64,000 bases of DNA, from assembly GCF_003001815.1 (NCBI RefSeq), contig NZ_PVMZ01000003.1, forward strand, positions 310,001-374,000. The letters run 5' to 3'. The notes below the pieces were generated by a model. That model searched no databases, had not been told where the DNA came from, and saw nothing but the letters and a program-made list of their open reading frames with translations. This document shows, one piece after another, positions 52,369-61,762 of this stretch. The position numbers and the translations under genes were made by a program. The first letter of the stretch is position 1, and each line of letters begins with the position of its first letter. The DNA comes from Actinoplanes italicus. GTDB taxonomy: Bacteria > Actinomycetota > Actinomycetes > Mycobacteriales > Micromonosporaceae.

Positions 52369-54201
52369 TTACAGGCCCAGGTCGGCCTCGAAGTGCCCGG
52401 CCTCCAGGCGCTCCTTGAGCGTGCCCAGGAAGCGGGCCGCGTCGGCGCCGTCCACGATCCGGTGGTCGTAGGAGAGCGCCAGGTAGACCATCGACCGCGG
52501 CACGATGATCTCGCCCAGCTCCGGGTCGTTCACGATCACCGGGCGCTTGACGACCGCGCCGAGACCGAGGATGCCGACCTGCGGCTGGTTGATGATCGGC
52601 GTGTCGAACAGCGCGCCCCGGCTGCCGGTGTTGGTCAGCGTGAAGGTGCCGCCACCGATCTCGTCCGGCCCGATCTTGTTGTTGCGGGTGCGGTCCGCCA
52701 GGTCCGCGATCCGCTTGGACAGACCGGCCAGGTTGAGGTCTCCGGCGTCCTTGATGACCGGGACGACCAGGCCCTTCGGCGCGTCCACCGCGATGCCCAG
52801 GTGCTCGGCGCCGTGGTAGGTGACCGTGCCCGCCTCGACGTCGATCGAGGAGTTGACCACCGGGTGCTGCTGCAGCGCCTCGACCGTGGCCAGGGCGAAG
52901 AACGGCAGGAAGGTCAGCTTCACGCCGTGCTTGGCCTGGAAGTCGGCCTTCGCCTTGTTCCGCAGGTTGGCGATCTTGGTCACGTCGACCTCGACCACCG
53001 TGGTCAGCTGCGCGGAGACCTGCAGCGACTCCACCATGCGGCGGGCGATGGTCGCGCGGATCCGGGTCAGCTTCTCGGTGCGTCCGCGCAGCGGGCTCGG
53101 CTCCGCCTTGGGCGCCGCCTTCTCGGTCGGCGCGGCAGCCCTCTCGGCCTGGGCTGCCGGAGCCTTCGTCGCGGCCGCGGCCTTCTCCGCCGCGTCGATG
53201 ACGTCCTGCTTGCGGATGCGGCCACCCACGCCGGTGCCGGTGAGCGAGGACAGGTCCACGCCCTTCTCGGCGGCCAGCTTGCGGACCAGCGGGGTCACGT
53301 AACCGGCGTCGCCGGACCCGTTCGACTTCGCGGCTTCGGCAGACGGAGCCGCCGAAGCGGACGGCGCGGCCGGGGCGGGCTGCGCCGCGGCGGGCTGGGC
53401 GGCCGGCTTCGCGGTCTCCGCGGCGGGCGCGGGGGATGCGTAGGACTCGCCGGACACGTCCGGAGCCGGGGCCGACTCGACCTTCGGCGCCGCTGCCTGC
53501 TGCGGCGCGGGGGCGGCGGCGGGCTTCTCCGGCTCGGGCGCGGGGGCCGGAGCGGCGGCCGGGGCGCTGCCCGGCGTGCCGACGATCGCCAGCACGGCGC
53601 CGACCTCGGCGGTCTCGTCCTCGCCGATCTTGATCTCCAGCAGGGTGCCGGCGACCGGAGACGGCAGCTCCGTGTCGACCTTGTCGGTGGAGACCTCGAC
53701 CAGCGGCTCGTCCGCTTCGACGGTGTCGCCGACGGCCTTGAGCCAGCGGGTGATGGTGCCCTCGGTGACGCTCTCGCCGAGCGCCGGCAGCTTCACCTCG
53801 GTGCCCTCGCCGCCACCCGACGGCGCGGACGCGGCCTGCGGGGCCGGAGCCTCCGCCTCGACCGGCTTCTCGGTCGACGGCTCGGTGGGGGCGGGCGGCT
53901 CGGGCTCGGCCTGAGCCTCGGCTTCCTGGGCGGGGGCCGGCGCGGCCGCACCGGCGTCCTCGCCGTCGCCCGCGATGACGGCCAGCTCGCTGCCGACCTC
54001 CGCGGTCTCGTCCTCGCCGACCACGATCCGCGAGAGGATGCCCGCGGCGGGCGACGGGATCTCCGTGTCGACCTTGTCGGTGGAGACCTCGAGCAGCGGC
54101 TCGTCCGCCTCGACGCGCTCGCCCTCCTGCTTGAGCCAGCGCGTCACGGTTCCCTCGGTGACGCTCTCACCAAGCCGCGGCATGGTTACCGATGTCGGCA
54201 T
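52369..54201 (-). CDS. sucB: 2-oxoglutarate dehydrogenase E2 component (dihydrolipoamide succinyltransferase) with two lipoyl domains
   Basis: 610 residues. Two lipoyl domains (~1-78 and ~135-215), each with the lipoylated lysine in VSTDKVDTE, joined by Ala/Pro-rich linkers; a peripheral subunit-binding domain ([17 protein letters not shown], ~325-365); and a catalytic acyltransferase domain ending in [17 protein letters not shown] with the active-site His. Substrates of LipB/LipA are these lipoyl lysines. Cotranscribed with lpdA (37-bp gap). Could also serve the pyruvate complex, as actinobacteria share E2s. Confidence 0.94.
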   Translation of the reverse strand: MPTSVTMPRLGESVTEGTVTRWLKQEGERVEADEPLLEVSTDKVDTEIPSPAAGILSRIVVGEDETAEVGSELAVIAGDGEDAGAAAPAPAQEAEAQAEPEPPAPTEPSTEKPVEAEAPAPQAASAPSGGGEGTEVKLPALGESVTEGTITRWLKAVGDTVEADEPLVEVSTDKVDTELPSPVAGTLLEIKIGEDETAEVGAVLAIVGTPGSAPAAAPAPAPEPEKPAAAPAPQQAAAPKVESAPAPDVSGESYASPAPAAETAKPAAQPAAAQPAPAAPSASAAPSAEAAKSNGSGDAGYVTPLVRKLAAEKGVDLSSLTGTGVGGRIRKQDVIDAAEKAAAATKAPAAQAERAAAPTEKAAPKAEPSPLRGRTEKLTRIRATIARRMVESLQVSAQLTTVVEVDVTKIANLRNKAKADFQAKHGVKLTFLPFFALATVEALQQHPVVNSSIDVEAGTVTYHGAEHLGIAVDAPKGLVVPVIKDAGDLNLAGLSKRIADLADRTRNNKIGPDEIGGGTFTLTNTGSRGALFDTPIINQPQVGILGLGAVVKRPVIVNDPELGEIIVPRSMVYLALSYDHRIVDGADAARFLGTLKERLEAGHFEADLGL

Positions 54202-54238
54202 CTTTTCCCAAACTCCCTAAAGCGAAAGAACGATCGGA

Positions 54239-55630
54239 TCAGCTGTGCGCGTGCAGCGGCTTGCCCGCGAGCGCGAGGAAGGCCTCGCCCAGCGCCTCGT
54301 TCTGCGTCGGGTGGGCGTGTACGAGCTGGGCGACCTCCTCGGGGAAGGCCTCCCAGTTGGTGATCAGCTGGGCCTCGCCGACGAGCTCGCCGACCCGGGC
54401 GCCGACCATGTGGACACCGACGACCGGCCCGTCGTTGACCCGGACCAGCTTGATGAAGCCCGCGGTCTTGAGGATCTGGCTCTTGCCGTTGCCGCCGAGG
54501 TTGTAGTTGTACGTCGAGACCTTGTCCGCGCCGTACTGCTCCTTGGCCTTGGCCTCGGTGATGCCGACCGACGCGACCTCGGGGTCGGAGTAGGTGACCC
54601 GCGGGATGCCCGCCTCGTCGATGACCGCCGGGTTCTTGCCGGCGATCTCCTCGGCCACGAAGATGCCCTGCTGGAAGCCGCGGTGCGCGAGCTGCAGGCC
54701 GGGCACGATGTCGCCGACGGCGTAGATGTTGCCGACACCGGTGCGCAGGCGCTCGTCGACGATCACGAAGCCCCGGTCGAGGGTGATGCCCTGCTGCTCG
54801 TAACCCAGGTTGGCGGTCGTCGGGCCGCGGCCGACCGCGACCAGCAGCACCTCGGCCTCGAGGGTCTCGCCACCGGCGATGGTGACCTTGACGCCGTTCT
54901 CGGTCTTCTCGACCTTCTCGAACGGCTTGCCCACCTTGAAGTTGATCTTCCGCTTGCGGAAGGCGCGCTCGACCTGCTTCGAGATCTCCTCGTCCTCCGC
55001 GGCGACCAGGCGGGGGAGGGCCTCGATGATGGTCACGTCGGCGCCGAACGACTTCCACACGCTGGCGAACTCGACGCCGATGACGCCGCCGCCCAGCACG
55101 ATCGCCGACTGCGGCACCCGGTCCAGCTTGAGAGCGTGCTCGCTGGTCAGCACCCGCGTGCCGTCGACCTCGAGGCCGGGCAGCGAGCGCGAGTAGGAAC
55201 CGGTGGCGAGGATGACGTTGCGGCCGGTGTAGCGCTGGCCGTCCACCTCGACGGTGTCCTTGCTGACGAGCTTGCCCTCGCCCTGGACGATCGTGATGTT
55301 CTTGTTGTGCCCGAGCAGTCCGGTCAGGCCCTTGTACAGGCGGCCGACCACCCCGTCCTTGTACGCGTTGACGCCCGCCATGTCGATGCCGACGAGGTCG
55401 GCCTTCACGCCGAACTGCTCGCTCTCGCGCGTCTGGTCGGCGATCTCCGCGGCGTGCAGGAGGGCCTTCGTGGGGATGCACCCGCGGTGCAGGCAGGTGC
55501 CGCCGAGCTCGGCCTTGTCGATCAGCGCGACCTTGAGGTCGAACTGAGCGGCACGCAGGGCGGCCGCATAGCCACCACTGCCGGCGCCGAGAATGACGAT
55601 GTCGAAGGTTCCGCCGTTGGGCTGGCTCAC
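54239..55630 (-). CDS. lpdA: Dihydrolipoyl dehydrogenase (E3)
   Basis: 463 residues from GTG 55630 (GGAG 5 bp upstream; a GTG 39 bp further out is less likely). FAD-binding GAGSGGYAAAL, redox disulphide GGTCLHRGCIP (C-x4-C form), NAD-binding GGGVIGVEFAS, second FAD motif IYAVGDI, and the catalytic His-Glu pair HAHPTQNEAL. Reoxidises the lipoyl groups of SucB and the other 2-oxoacid complexes. First gene of lpdA-sucB. Confidence 0.97.
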   Translation of the reverse strand: MSQPNGGTFDIVILGAGSGGYAAALRAAQFDLKVALIDKAELGGTCLHRGCIPTKALLHAAEIADQTRESEQFGVKADLVGIDMAGVNAYKDGVVGRLYKGLTGLLGHNKNITIVQGEGKLVSKDTVEVDGQRYTGRNVILATGSYSRSLPGLEVDGTRVLTSEHALKLDRVPQSAIVLGGGVIGVEFASVWKSFGADVTIIEALPRLVAAEDEEISKQVERAFRKRKINFKVGKPFEKVEKTENGVKVTIAGGETLEAEVLLVAVGRGPTTANLGYEQQGITLDRGFVIVDERLRTGVGNIYAVGDIVPGLQLAHRGFQQGIFVAEEIAGKNPAVIDEAGIPRVTYSDPEVASVGITEAKAKEQYGADKVSTYNYNLGGNGKSQILKTAGFIKLVRVNDGPVVGVHMVGARVGELVGEAQLITNWEAFPEEVAQLVHAHPTQNEALGEAFLALAGKPLHAHS

Positions 55631-55794
55631 GTTGACTCCAGTGGTCGCATCGTCTCCGGTGTGGGTCACACAATGGAAACGGTCACAGTCCCGTCACCGA
55701 CATCTTGTCACTTCTCGACCCGGTCAATGCAGCCAGGTGCCCCACGACACGTCGGTCCGACGTACCCTTGCGGGATCTGACGCGAGGAGGAGCA

Positions 55795-56115
55795 GTGGCT
55801 TGGTTTCGGCGGCGTTCCCGGACCAGCGGGCCCGGCGGCCGGCAGGTCAACCAGGCCGATCTCGAGCATCTTACGCAATTCTTCCGGACGAAGCAGGGAG
55901 TCGAGGCGTTCATCGAGCCACAGACGACAGTGACCGAGACCACGCTGTTGCTTGTGGCACACGACGGTGAATGGACCCGTCGGCGGATCGGATCACCGGA
56001 CGTCGCGTGGAAATTCGCGCACCAGCTGAGCATGCCGATCTACGACGTGAAACTGCTCGGTTATCCACAGCGGATGCGTGACTACAACGAGCGCCAGCGG
56101 CGCCGCCCGGTCTGA
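55795..56115 (+). CDS. Conserved small protein of unknown function
   Basis: 106 residues from GTG 55795 with GAGGAGG ribosome site. Starts AWFRRRSR; core EHLTQFFRTKQGVEAFIEPQ, then WTRRRIGSPDVAWKFAHQ and YDVKLLGYPQRMRDYNER. Sequence of this kind is found next to pepA in actinomycetes; the fold and function are unknown. No TM or signal peptide. Convergent with pepA, sharing the hairpin at 56118-56136. Confidence 0.82.
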   Translation: MAWFRRRSRTSGPGGRQVNQADLEHLTQFFRTKQGVEAFIEPQTTVTETTLLLVAHDGEWTRRRIGSPDVAWKFAHQLSMPIYDVKLLGYPQRMRDYNERQRRRPV

Positions 56116-56117
56116 GC

Positions 56118-56136
56118 CGGACGGCGCCCCCGTCCG
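56118..56136. terminator. Bidirectional terminator between convergent genes
   Basis: CGGACGG (56118-56124), 5-nt loop, CCGTCCG (56130-56136), directly against the pepA stop and 2 bp after the stop of the 106-residue gene. Confidence 0.65.
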
Positions 56137-57672
56137 TCAGGACAGGTCGTCGATCAGCTTGAGGAAGGTCCGCACCGGGACGCCCGTGCCGCCCTTCGTC
56201 CAGTAACCGTTCGCCTCACCGGTGTGGTAACTGGGGCCCGCGATGTCGATGTGCGCCCACTCCACGCCCTCGGCCACGAACTCGCGCAGGAAGACACCGC
56301 CCTGCAGCATGTGCCCGGCCCGGTCCATGTTGGCGTTGGTCTGGCAGATGTCGGCGATCTCCGACTCCATGCCCTTGCGCACGTCGTCCGGCAGCGGCAT
56401 CCGCCAGGCCGGCTCGCCGACCGCCTTGCCGGCCGCCTCGACCAGCGCGGTCGCGGAGTCCGAACCCATCAGGCCGGAGATCCGCTTGCCCAGCGCGATG
56501 ACCTGCCCACCGGTCAGCGTCGACGTCTCGAACAGGTAGTCGGTGCCGTCCTCGCAGGCCCGGGCGATCGCGTCGGCCAGCACCATCCGGCCCTCGGCGT
56601 CGGTGTTGAACACCTCGACCCGCTTGCCGCCGTACATGGTGATCACGTCGCCCGGCCGGTACGCCGAACCGGACGGCATGTTCTCGGCGATCGCCAGGTA
56701 ACCGGAGACGGCCACACCCGGCTTGAGCTGGGCGATCGCGATCAGCGTGGCGGCCACCGCGGCGGCGCCGGCCATGTCCGACTTCATCTCCCACATGCCG
56801 GCGGCCGGCTTGATGCTCACGCCGCCGGTGTCGAAGGTGATGCCCTTGCCGACCAGCGCGACCCGCTTCGGGTTCTCCACCCCGTCCGGCGTGTAGGTGA
56901 GCTTCACCAGCCGCGGCGGCGCCTCGGAACCCTGGCCGACCGCCACGATGCCGCCGTACCCGCCGTCCTTGAGCTGCTCGAAGTCGAGGACCTCGACACC
57001 GAGGCCGGCCTCGGTCGCGGCCGCCGCCACCTGATCGGCCAGGTCGGCCGGGCGCAGCGCGTTCGGCGGGGTGTTCACCCAGTCCCGGGTCAGGCGCACC
57101 GACTTCGCCACGACCTCGGCGCGGCGCAGCTCGGCGGCCGCCGCCTCGTCGGCGGCGTCCGGCACGTGCAGGCGCAGTTCGGCGACCGGCTCCCGGCGGC
57201 CCTTCTGCGGCTTCGTCTTGTAACCGGCGAACCGGTAGCCGCCGAGCAGGGCGCCCTCCAGCACGGCGCGCAGCGCCGGCGGGGCGTCCGAGTCGTCCGG
57301 CACGGGCAGGGCCAGCACCACGGAGGCGCTGCCGGCCAGGGCGCGGACCGCCGCGCCGGCACCCCGGCGCAGGGTCTCCAGGTCGGGGGCGGGGCCGTCC
57401 GGCTCGGCACCGAGGCCTACCGCCACCAGCAGCGGGGCGGCGATCGTACCGAGGGTGGCCAGCTTGGTCACCTCGCCGGCCGCCCCGGTGGCGCCGAGCA
57501 GAGCCAGCGTCGAGGTCAGCTTGCCGTCGAAGGCCGCGGCGATGCTCTCGGCGCCGGCGGCAGGCAAGAGGGTGCCGTCCTCGTCGGGCTGGCTGTGCAG
57601 GCCGATGACGATGGCATCGACCGCCGATTCGGCCGGGTCTGTGTCGACCAGGCTGAGGCTGGGCTGGGTCAC
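56137..57672 (-). CDS. pepA: Leucyl aminopeptidase (M17)
   Basis: 511 residues. N-terminal regulatory/macro-like domain, then the M17 catalytic domain with metal and catalytic residues GKGITFDTGGVSIKP (Lys and Asp), DMAGAAAV and the family signature NTDAEGRMVL. Removes N-terminal residues from peptides in the cytoplasm as a hexamer; some PepA proteins also bind DNA. It is the last chromosomal gene before the phage-like block that starts at 57756. Confidence 0.96.
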   Translation of the reverse strand: MTQPSLSLVDTDPAESAVDAIVIGLHSQPDEDGTLLPAAGAESIAAAFDGKLTSTLALLGATGAAGEVTKLATLGTIAAPLLVAVGLGAEPDGPAPDLETLRRGAGAAVRALAGSASVVLALPVPDDSDAPPALRAVLEGALLGGYRFAGYKTKPQKGRREPVAELRLHVPDAADEAAAAELRRAEVVAKSVRLTRDWVNTPPNALRPADLADQVAAAATEAGLGVEVLDFEQLKDGGYGGIVAVGQGSEAPPRLVKLTYTPDGVENPKRVALVGKGITFDTGGVSIKPAAGMWEMKSDMAGAAAVAATLIAIAQLKPGVAVSGYLAIAENMPSGSAYRPGDVITMYGGKRVEVFNTDAEGRMVLADAIARACEDGTDYLFETSTLTGGQVIALGKRISGLMGSDSATALVEAAGKAVGEPAWRMPLPDDVRKGMESEIADICQTNANMDRAGHMLQGGVFLREFVAEGVEWAHIDIAGPSYHTGEANGYWTKGGTGVPVRTFLKLIDDLS

Positions 57673-57755
57673 TCGGTCTCTCCGGACGTCTGGGCCGAAA
57701 CAGCGCCGGTAGGCGCGCTCCCGGCTATTGGGAAATCGGTGTTGTCCCCGCGACT

Positions 57756-58031
57756 CTAAACCTGGTTAGCGTCACGAGAAGCAGCGGCAGCGATCTCCCT
57801 GGGCGGCAGTAGGTCATGCACGCCGACGTCGAGGGCCTGGGCAAATAGGGCTAGGTCATTCATGTCGATCGCCTGCAGGCCGCGAAGTCGCAGCGAGACC
57901 CACATCGGGGTCTTTCCCATCGCCCGCGCCAGCTGAGCCTGTGACATCCGTTTGCGCCCACGGACCGAGTCGATCTCCTGGGCGACAAGCTCGGTCAGCG
58001 TCGCGGTACGCCGTTCCGGTGTTGTCGTCAT
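57756..58031 (-). CDS. XRE-family repressor-like regulator
   Basis: 91 residues from ATG 58031. Lambda-repressor-type helix-turn-helix: KRMSQAQLARAMGKTPMWVS with LRGLQAIDMNDLALFAQALD. Divergent from a second XRE protein across a 122-bp operator region, the classical immunity-switch arrangement. No peptidase or dimerisation domain follows, so control is not by RecA-type cleavage. It may repress the early operon on the plus strand. Confidence 0.82.
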   Translation of the reverse strand: MTTTPERRTATLTELVAQEIDSVRGRKRMSQAQLARAMGKTPMWVSLRLRGLQAIDMNDLALFAQALDVGVHDLLPPREIAAAASRDANQV

Positions 58032-58044
58032 GACGCACAGTCTC

Positions 58045-58141
58045 ATGGTTTGCGCCCATATCGTCAACCATCGTGGCATGGCATCGCGCTGAGCAGGGAT
58101 AGCCCAAACGTATGAGTTGACAGCGTATCGCTATTTGATAC
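58045..58141. promoter_or_regulatory. Divergent phage operator/promoter region
   Basis: TTGACA (58117-58122) is a near-perfect -35 for the plus-strand operon. It is followed by the inverted repeat GTATC (58125-58129)/GATAC (58137-58141), which overlaps the -10 area. A second dyad, ATGGTT (58045-58050)/AACCAT (58066-58071), lies beside the minus-strand gene start. The region is clearly less GC-rich than its surroundings. Confidence 0.6.
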
Positions 58142-58153
58142 ATCCTCATTCTC

Positions 58154-58426
58154 ATGACAGACAACGTCCGCAACGGCGGGGACATCGACCCCGTTCGCGC
58201 CAGGATCGGCGACAACGTTCGCGCCGAAATGGGACGCCGGCGTCGGGGTCAGAACTGGCTCGCCGACGTGCTCGGCCTCTCGCAGCCGCAGGTCAGCAGG
58301 CGTCTCGTCGGGCGGATCGGATTTGAGGCCCGGGAGTTGGTCCTGGTCGCCGAGGCGCTCGAGGTGCCCACCAGCGCCTTCTTTCAGGGCGTTGCCGCGC
58401 CTGCTGACGAGGTGCGTGCGGCATGA
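58154..58426 (+). CDS. XRE-family Cro-like regulator
   Basis: 90 residues. Helix-turn-helix: QNWLADVLGLSQPQVSRRL, then ELVLVAEALEVPTSAFF. Probable Cro-type partner of the divergent XRE repressor. Its stop overlaps the antirepressor start by 4 bp (ATGA), so the two are coupled. First gene of the plus-strand early operon. Confidence 0.85.
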   Translation: MTDNVRNGGDIDPVRARIGDNVRAEMGRRRRGQNWLADVLGLSQPQVSRRLVGRIGFEARELVLVAEALEVPTSAFFQGVAAPADEVRAA

Positions 58427-59199
58427 CCGACCTCGTCCGCATCCCGTTCCACGGCGGCGAGGTTCTGGCCGTAGATGTCGACGGCAAGCCGAGCATCTTC
58501 CTGAAGCCGGTCATCGAGAGTCTCGGCGTTGACTACTCCCGCCAGCTCCAGAAGCTCAAGGCCAAGTCGTGGGCCTGCGTGGGCACCATGCCCATGCAGC
58601 TTCCGGGGGACATCCAGTCCCGCGAGCACGTCGTGGTCAACGTTCGAACCTTCCTGATGCTGCTCGCCACGATCGACGAGCGGCGGGTGCGCGAAGAGGC
58701 GCGGCAGCTGCTGATCGCGTATCAGGCCGAGGTCGCCGACGCGATCGAGTCGTACTGGACGCAGGGCGGCGCGATCAACCCGCGTGCCACCGAGGACCAG
58801 TTGACCGCCATCGCCACCCAGGCGCAGGCACAGATGGCCGTCCTCGCCGCAGCCCGCGGCATCGTCGACGCCTCGTGGCTGGAGGCGAAGGCCCGGCACG
58901 TCGCGGCTCGCGCCCTGGGTGAGGAACCGGAGCTCGACCCGATGGCCCGGCCGCTGACGGTCGGCGAGTTCCTGCAGGACAAGGGCCTCTCGCAGGCGGA
59001 GCTCCGGTCGGTGTCGCCCCGGCTCGGCATGCGGGTGAAGGGCCTGTACGTCGGCGAGCACGGCCGGATGCCGGACAAGGTCGACCGGTTCGTCGACGGG
59101 GCGCTGCGCTCGGTCTTCGCCTACACGGAGCGGGACCGGCCGCTGTTCGTGAAGGCCTGGGAGGCGATGTCCTCGGCCACCCGATCCGGCAACCGCTGA
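58423..59199 (+). CDS. Phage antirepressor (P22 AR N-terminal type)
   Basis: 258 residues. Residues ~1-110 match the phage antirepressor N-terminal domain (VRIPFHGGEVLAVDVDGKPS, SLGVDYSRQLQKLKAKSW, MLLATIDERRV). The C-terminal half, with AQMAVLAAARGIVDASWLEA and LTVGEFLQDKGLSQAELRSV, resembles antirepressor C-terminal regions. Such proteins bind phage repressors and lift repression. TGATG overlap with the next small gene. Confidence 0.85.
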   Translation: MTDLVRIPFHGGEVLAVDVDGKPSIFLKPVIESLGVDYSRQLQKLKAKSWACVGTMPMQLPGDIQSREHVVVNVRTFLMLLATIDERRVREEARQLLIAYQAEVADAIESYWTQGGAINPRATEDQLTAIATQAQAQMAVLAAARGIVDASWLEAKARHVAARALGEEPELDPMARPLTVGEFLQDKGLSQAELRSVSPRLGMRVKGLYVGEHGRMPDKVDRFVDGALRSVFAYTERDRPLFVKAWEAMSSATRSGNR

Positions 59200-59342
59200 T
59201 GTACCCGCAGCGCTGCACCGACCCCCGCCCGCACGGCCCGCACCGGGTCCCGCCGCGCGGCACCTGGACCGGTTTCACCTGCGCCGGCCACGACCCGGCC
59301 GAGTTCGAACGCCAGCTCACCGAGGCGTTCGGCCCCGAGTAA
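59199..59342 (+). CDS. Small phage protein with Cys/His residues
   Basis: 47 residues, ATG overlapping the antirepressor stop (TGATG). CTDPRPHGPHRVPPRGTW followed by TCAGH: two cysteines and several histidines may bind zinc. Ends with the acidic helix FERQLTEAFGPE. The hairpin AGCGCCG (59345-59351)/CGGCGCT (59370-59376) follows at once. No family recognised. Confidence 0.65.
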   Translation: MYPQRCTDPRPHGPHRVPPRGTWTGFTCAGHDPAEFERQLTEAFGPE

Positions 59343-59413
59343 GAAGCGCCGCCCGGTCTCGACCCCGGACGGCGCTGCACCGGACAGCACTCCCAACGAC
59401 GAAAGGCAGTCCA

Positions 59414-59878
59414 GTGACTCAGCCCATCATCCACCATCGCCCGCCGGCAACCCCGGCACTGAACTGCGCCAGGACGGACGACCACCCGGCCCACATCTGG
59501 GACGGCGAGCCGATGACTGCCCGCACGCCGCAGTTCTGGTGCGACCCGGCCGACCCGCTCGCCGACAGGCGTCTTTCGCGGCGCGCGGCACGGCAGGTCG
59601 CATCCGACGAGCAGGTCAACACCTGCGCCGCCAAGTACTTCCGCCCCATGCCGGACAACTCCCTCTACGCGTCGTTCGCCGGCCTCGTCGAGGGCGTCGT
59701 CACCGACAAGGCGCTGACCGACGAGCAGCGCATCGCGGAGATCCGTACCGGTCTCGCCGCCCTCGACCTGGTGATCGCGGAGAAGCGCGCGCTGGTGGTT
59801 CCACACGGCCCGGTGCGCCCGCCGTACGGGTCGCCGGAGCGGGTCACCGCCGATAACGCCGAGCAGGTGGCCCGATGA
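59414..59878 (+). CDS. Phage hypothetical protein
   Basis: 154 residues, GTG start. An N-terminal Cys/His-containing stretch (LNCARTDDHPAHIWDG; FWCDPAD) suggests a metal knuckle; the C-terminal half is helical (LTDEQRIAEIRTGLAALDLV). It begins with MTQPI-, as does the next gene. 4-bp overlap with that gene. Function unknown. Confidence 0.7.
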   Translation: MTQPIIHHRPPATPALNCARTDDHPAHIWDGEPMTARTPQFWCDPADPLADRRLSRRAARQVASDEQVNTCAAKYFRPMPDNSLYASFAGLVEGVVTDKALTDEQRIAEIRTGLAALDLVIAEKRALVVPHGPVRPPYGSPERVTADNAEQVAR

Positions 59879-60228
59879 CGCAGCCCATCGCCCAGGTCAT
59901 TGTCTACTTCTCGTTCGGCCACGGTCAGACGGACCCGACCACCGGCAAGCACCTGCTCGACCACTACGTGACGATCGTCGGCCCGTCGTACGAGGCATGC
60001 CGGGCGGCGATGTTCGCCAGCAAGTACGGCGACCGGTGGGCGTTCGACTACATCGCCGGCGAGCCGCAGGCCGAGCAGTGGATCCCGCGCTGGATCGAAC
60101 ACGAGCGGATCGTGCTCCCCGCCGACGCGCAGGGCGACCCGGCGTGCTCGCCGGAGTGCGAGGCGCAGGACGCCGACCGGCCGCACCTGTTCGACTGCCC
60201 GGTCCGGCGCGCGGCGGAGACCTCCTGA
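59875..60228 (+). CDS. Phage hypothetical protein
   Basis: 117 residues. VIVYFSFGHGQTDPTTGKHL then DHYVTIVGPSYEACRAAMFA is typical of actinophage proteins of unknown role; the C-terminus has three cysteines (ACSPEC and FDCPV), a possible zinc site. Its stop overlaps the next start (TGATG). Confidence 0.75.
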   Translation: MTQPIAQVIVYFSFGHGQTDPTTGKHLLDHYVTIVGPSYEACRAAMFASKYGDRWAFDYIAGEPQAEQWIPRWIEHERIVLPADAQGDPACSPECEAQDADRPHLFDCPVRRAAETS

Positions 60229-60440
60229 TGGCCGTCTACCGCGGTGAGGCCGCGCTTCGGCCGGCTCCGATCCACCACCAGCCGTCGACGCTGCGCCGCG
60301 ACCTGTCGTGCGGTGACCGGCTCGGCGAGCTGCCGGACGCGGAGACCGCGACGTTCCGGTTCCAGGACGTGACCTGCGACTTGTGCATCGACAACGTGAC
60401 CACCCCTGCCCTCCCCACTCCGACGGGAGCCCACCAGTGA
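60228..60440 (+). CDS. Phage hypothetical protein with cysteine motif
   Basis: 70 residues. VTCDLCIDNVTT has a C-x2-C and LSCGD lies upstream, suggesting a small zinc-ribbon or rubredoxin-like knuckle. Overlaps the next gene by 4 bp. Function unknown. Confidence 0.65.
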   Translation: MAVYRGEAALRPAPIHHQPSTLRRDLSCGDRLGELPDAETATFRFQDVTCDLCIDNVTTPALPTPTGAHQ

Positions 60441-60808
60441 CCAGCACGTACGCCACGACCCGCCACCAGCGGGTCATCGAGTTGGACAAGGAGGGCCGCG
60501 TCATGTCCGTGCACCGCGGCGTCGACGCCCCGACCCGGCCGATCAACGTGACCCGGCTGCGGTCGGACCAGCCCGGCATGGAGCGCGTGTCGTTCGCGGT
60601 GCTGAGCCCGTCGGCTGAGCAGCCGCTGATCGGTGTCGACCCGGACAGGACCGAGGTCCTGGAGGTGATCGACGAGCTGCAGCAGCGGTTCAACCAGTAC
60701 CGGCTCGGTGAGCCGACCGGTGGCCGTCACCGCCGCGCCGGCCAGCCCGGTCTGTTCGCCCGCCTGCTCCAGGCGCTCGGCTTCGGCCGCCGGGGAGGTG
60801 CCCGATGA
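60437..60808 (+). CDS. Phage hypothetical protein
   Basis: 123 residues, GTG start. RVIELDKEGRVMSVHRGVDA begins a beta-rich domain; TEVLEVIDELQQRFNQYRLG is a helix; the tail is Arg/Gly-rich (QALGFGRRGGAR). The 3' end overlaps the membrane protein gene by 4 bp. Confidence 0.65.
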   Translation: MTSTYATTRHQRVIELDKEGRVMSVHRGVDAPTRPINVTRLRSDQPGMERVSFAVLSPSAEQPLIGVDPDRTEVLEVIDELQQRFNQYRLGEPTGGRHRRAGQPGLFARLLQALGFGRRGGAR

Positions 60809-61098
60809 ACGCCACCGACCAGCGCGCCCTCGGCGCCGAACTCATCGGCATCATCCGCCGCGACAAGGCCCGCCGCTCGCGGCGGGCCGCCCTCGGCAAG
60901 TTCTTCAGCAGGCTGGTCGAAGTCCTGCTCACCGGCTTCATGGTCGCCCTGCTCCGGGGCTGGCTGTTCATGCTGGCCGTCGGGGCGATCCACCACCACT
61001 GGATGCCGCAGATCCCGACGCTCGGCTACTGGTGGGCGGTCCTGATCTGGGCGCTGATGCCGTCGCTCGACATCGTCAAGTCGGAGCGTGCGAAGTGA
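60805..61098 (+). CDS. Phage-encoded small membrane protein
   Basis: 97 residues. A charged N-terminus (IIRRDKARRSRRAALGKF), then two membrane helices (VLLTGFMVALLRGWLFMLAV and LGYWWAVLIWALMPSLDIV) separated by a His-rich turn (IHHHWMP). Overlaps both neighbours by 4 bp. Possibly a superinfection or envelope-directed protein; not assigned. Confidence 0.68.
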   Translation: MNATDQRALGAELIGIIRRDKARRSRRAALGKFFSRLVEVLLTGFMVALLRGWLFMLAVGAIHHHWMPQIPTLGYWWAVLIWALMPSLDIVKSERAK

Positions 61099-61463
61099 CC
61101 GCCCCGACGTACACCCGGTTCCCGGCCACCCACCCGTTCCGGCTCGGCCTGCTGCGCTGGGCGTGGGAGGTCACCGACGGCTACACCGGCCCGGTCCTCG
61201 CCACCGGCACCACCCGCACCCGTCGCGGCGCGCAGATCACCGCCGCGTTCGCTGCCGCCGGCTGCGAGCCCGCCCTGTCGCTGCGGCTGCAGTGGATCGC
61301 GGACCGGCTGCGGCGTGAGGGCCTGCCGGTCGTGGCCCGCCTGGACGAGCAGGACCGGGTGTGCGTGCGGGCGTTGTGCCCCTGCTCGCGCGACCAGCAC
61401 CTGCGGGTCATGCAGCAGTTCTTCACGATCACCCGCGCGGTGCGCTGGGAGGGATCCCGGTGA
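61095..61463 (+). CDS. Phage hypothetical protein
   Basis: 122 residues, GTG start. RLGLLRWAWEVTDGYTGPVL; C-terminal CVRALCPCSRDQHLRVMQQF has three cysteines. GTGA overlap with the next gene. Function unknown. Confidence 0.65.
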   Translation: MTAPTYTRFPATHPFRLGLLRWAWEVTDGYTGPVLATGTTRTRRGAQITAAFAAAGCEPALSLRLQWIADRLRREGLPVVARLDEQDRVCVRALCPCSRDQHLRVMQQFFTITRAVRWEGSR

Positions 61464-61762
61464 GCGACGTCATCCGCTGGGAGAACCCCCCGCCGCACGG
61501 CAACACCGGACCGCGCGAGAAGCGGCCATCGAAGTTTCAGGCGGCCGCTGACGCCATGCGTGCGCGGCGCGGCGACTGGGCTCTGCTCGTCGAAGGCATC
61601 ACCACCGGCAATGCCGGGCGGATCACCAACGACATCCGCAACGGCAAGCCCTACCCGTTCGCCCCGGCGGGCTCCTTCGAGGCGCGTTGCGTAGGTCCGG
61701 CTGGTGGCACCTCGTCCAAGGTCTACGCCCGGTACGTCGGCGAGCAGGACGGTGCCCGATGA
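61460..61762 (+). CDS. Phage hypothetical protein
   Basis: 100 residues, GTG start. IRWENPPPHGNTGPREKRP then AADAMRARRGDWALLVEG; the small basic core with NDIRNGKPYPFAPAGSFEAR resembles nucleoid- or DNA-binding phage proteins by composition only. 4-bp overlap with the next gene. Confidence 0.65.
   Translation: MSDVIRWENPPPHGNTGPREKRPSKFQAAADAMRARRGDWALLVEGITTGNAGRITNDIRNGKPYPFAPAGSFEARCVGPAGGTSSKVYARYVGEQDGAR

Noticed and set aside
57673..57755. tRNA or att core at the left end of the phage-like block
   Set aside because: No cloverleaf or T-arm sequence was found and the other end is outside the window, so no direct repeat can be tested.
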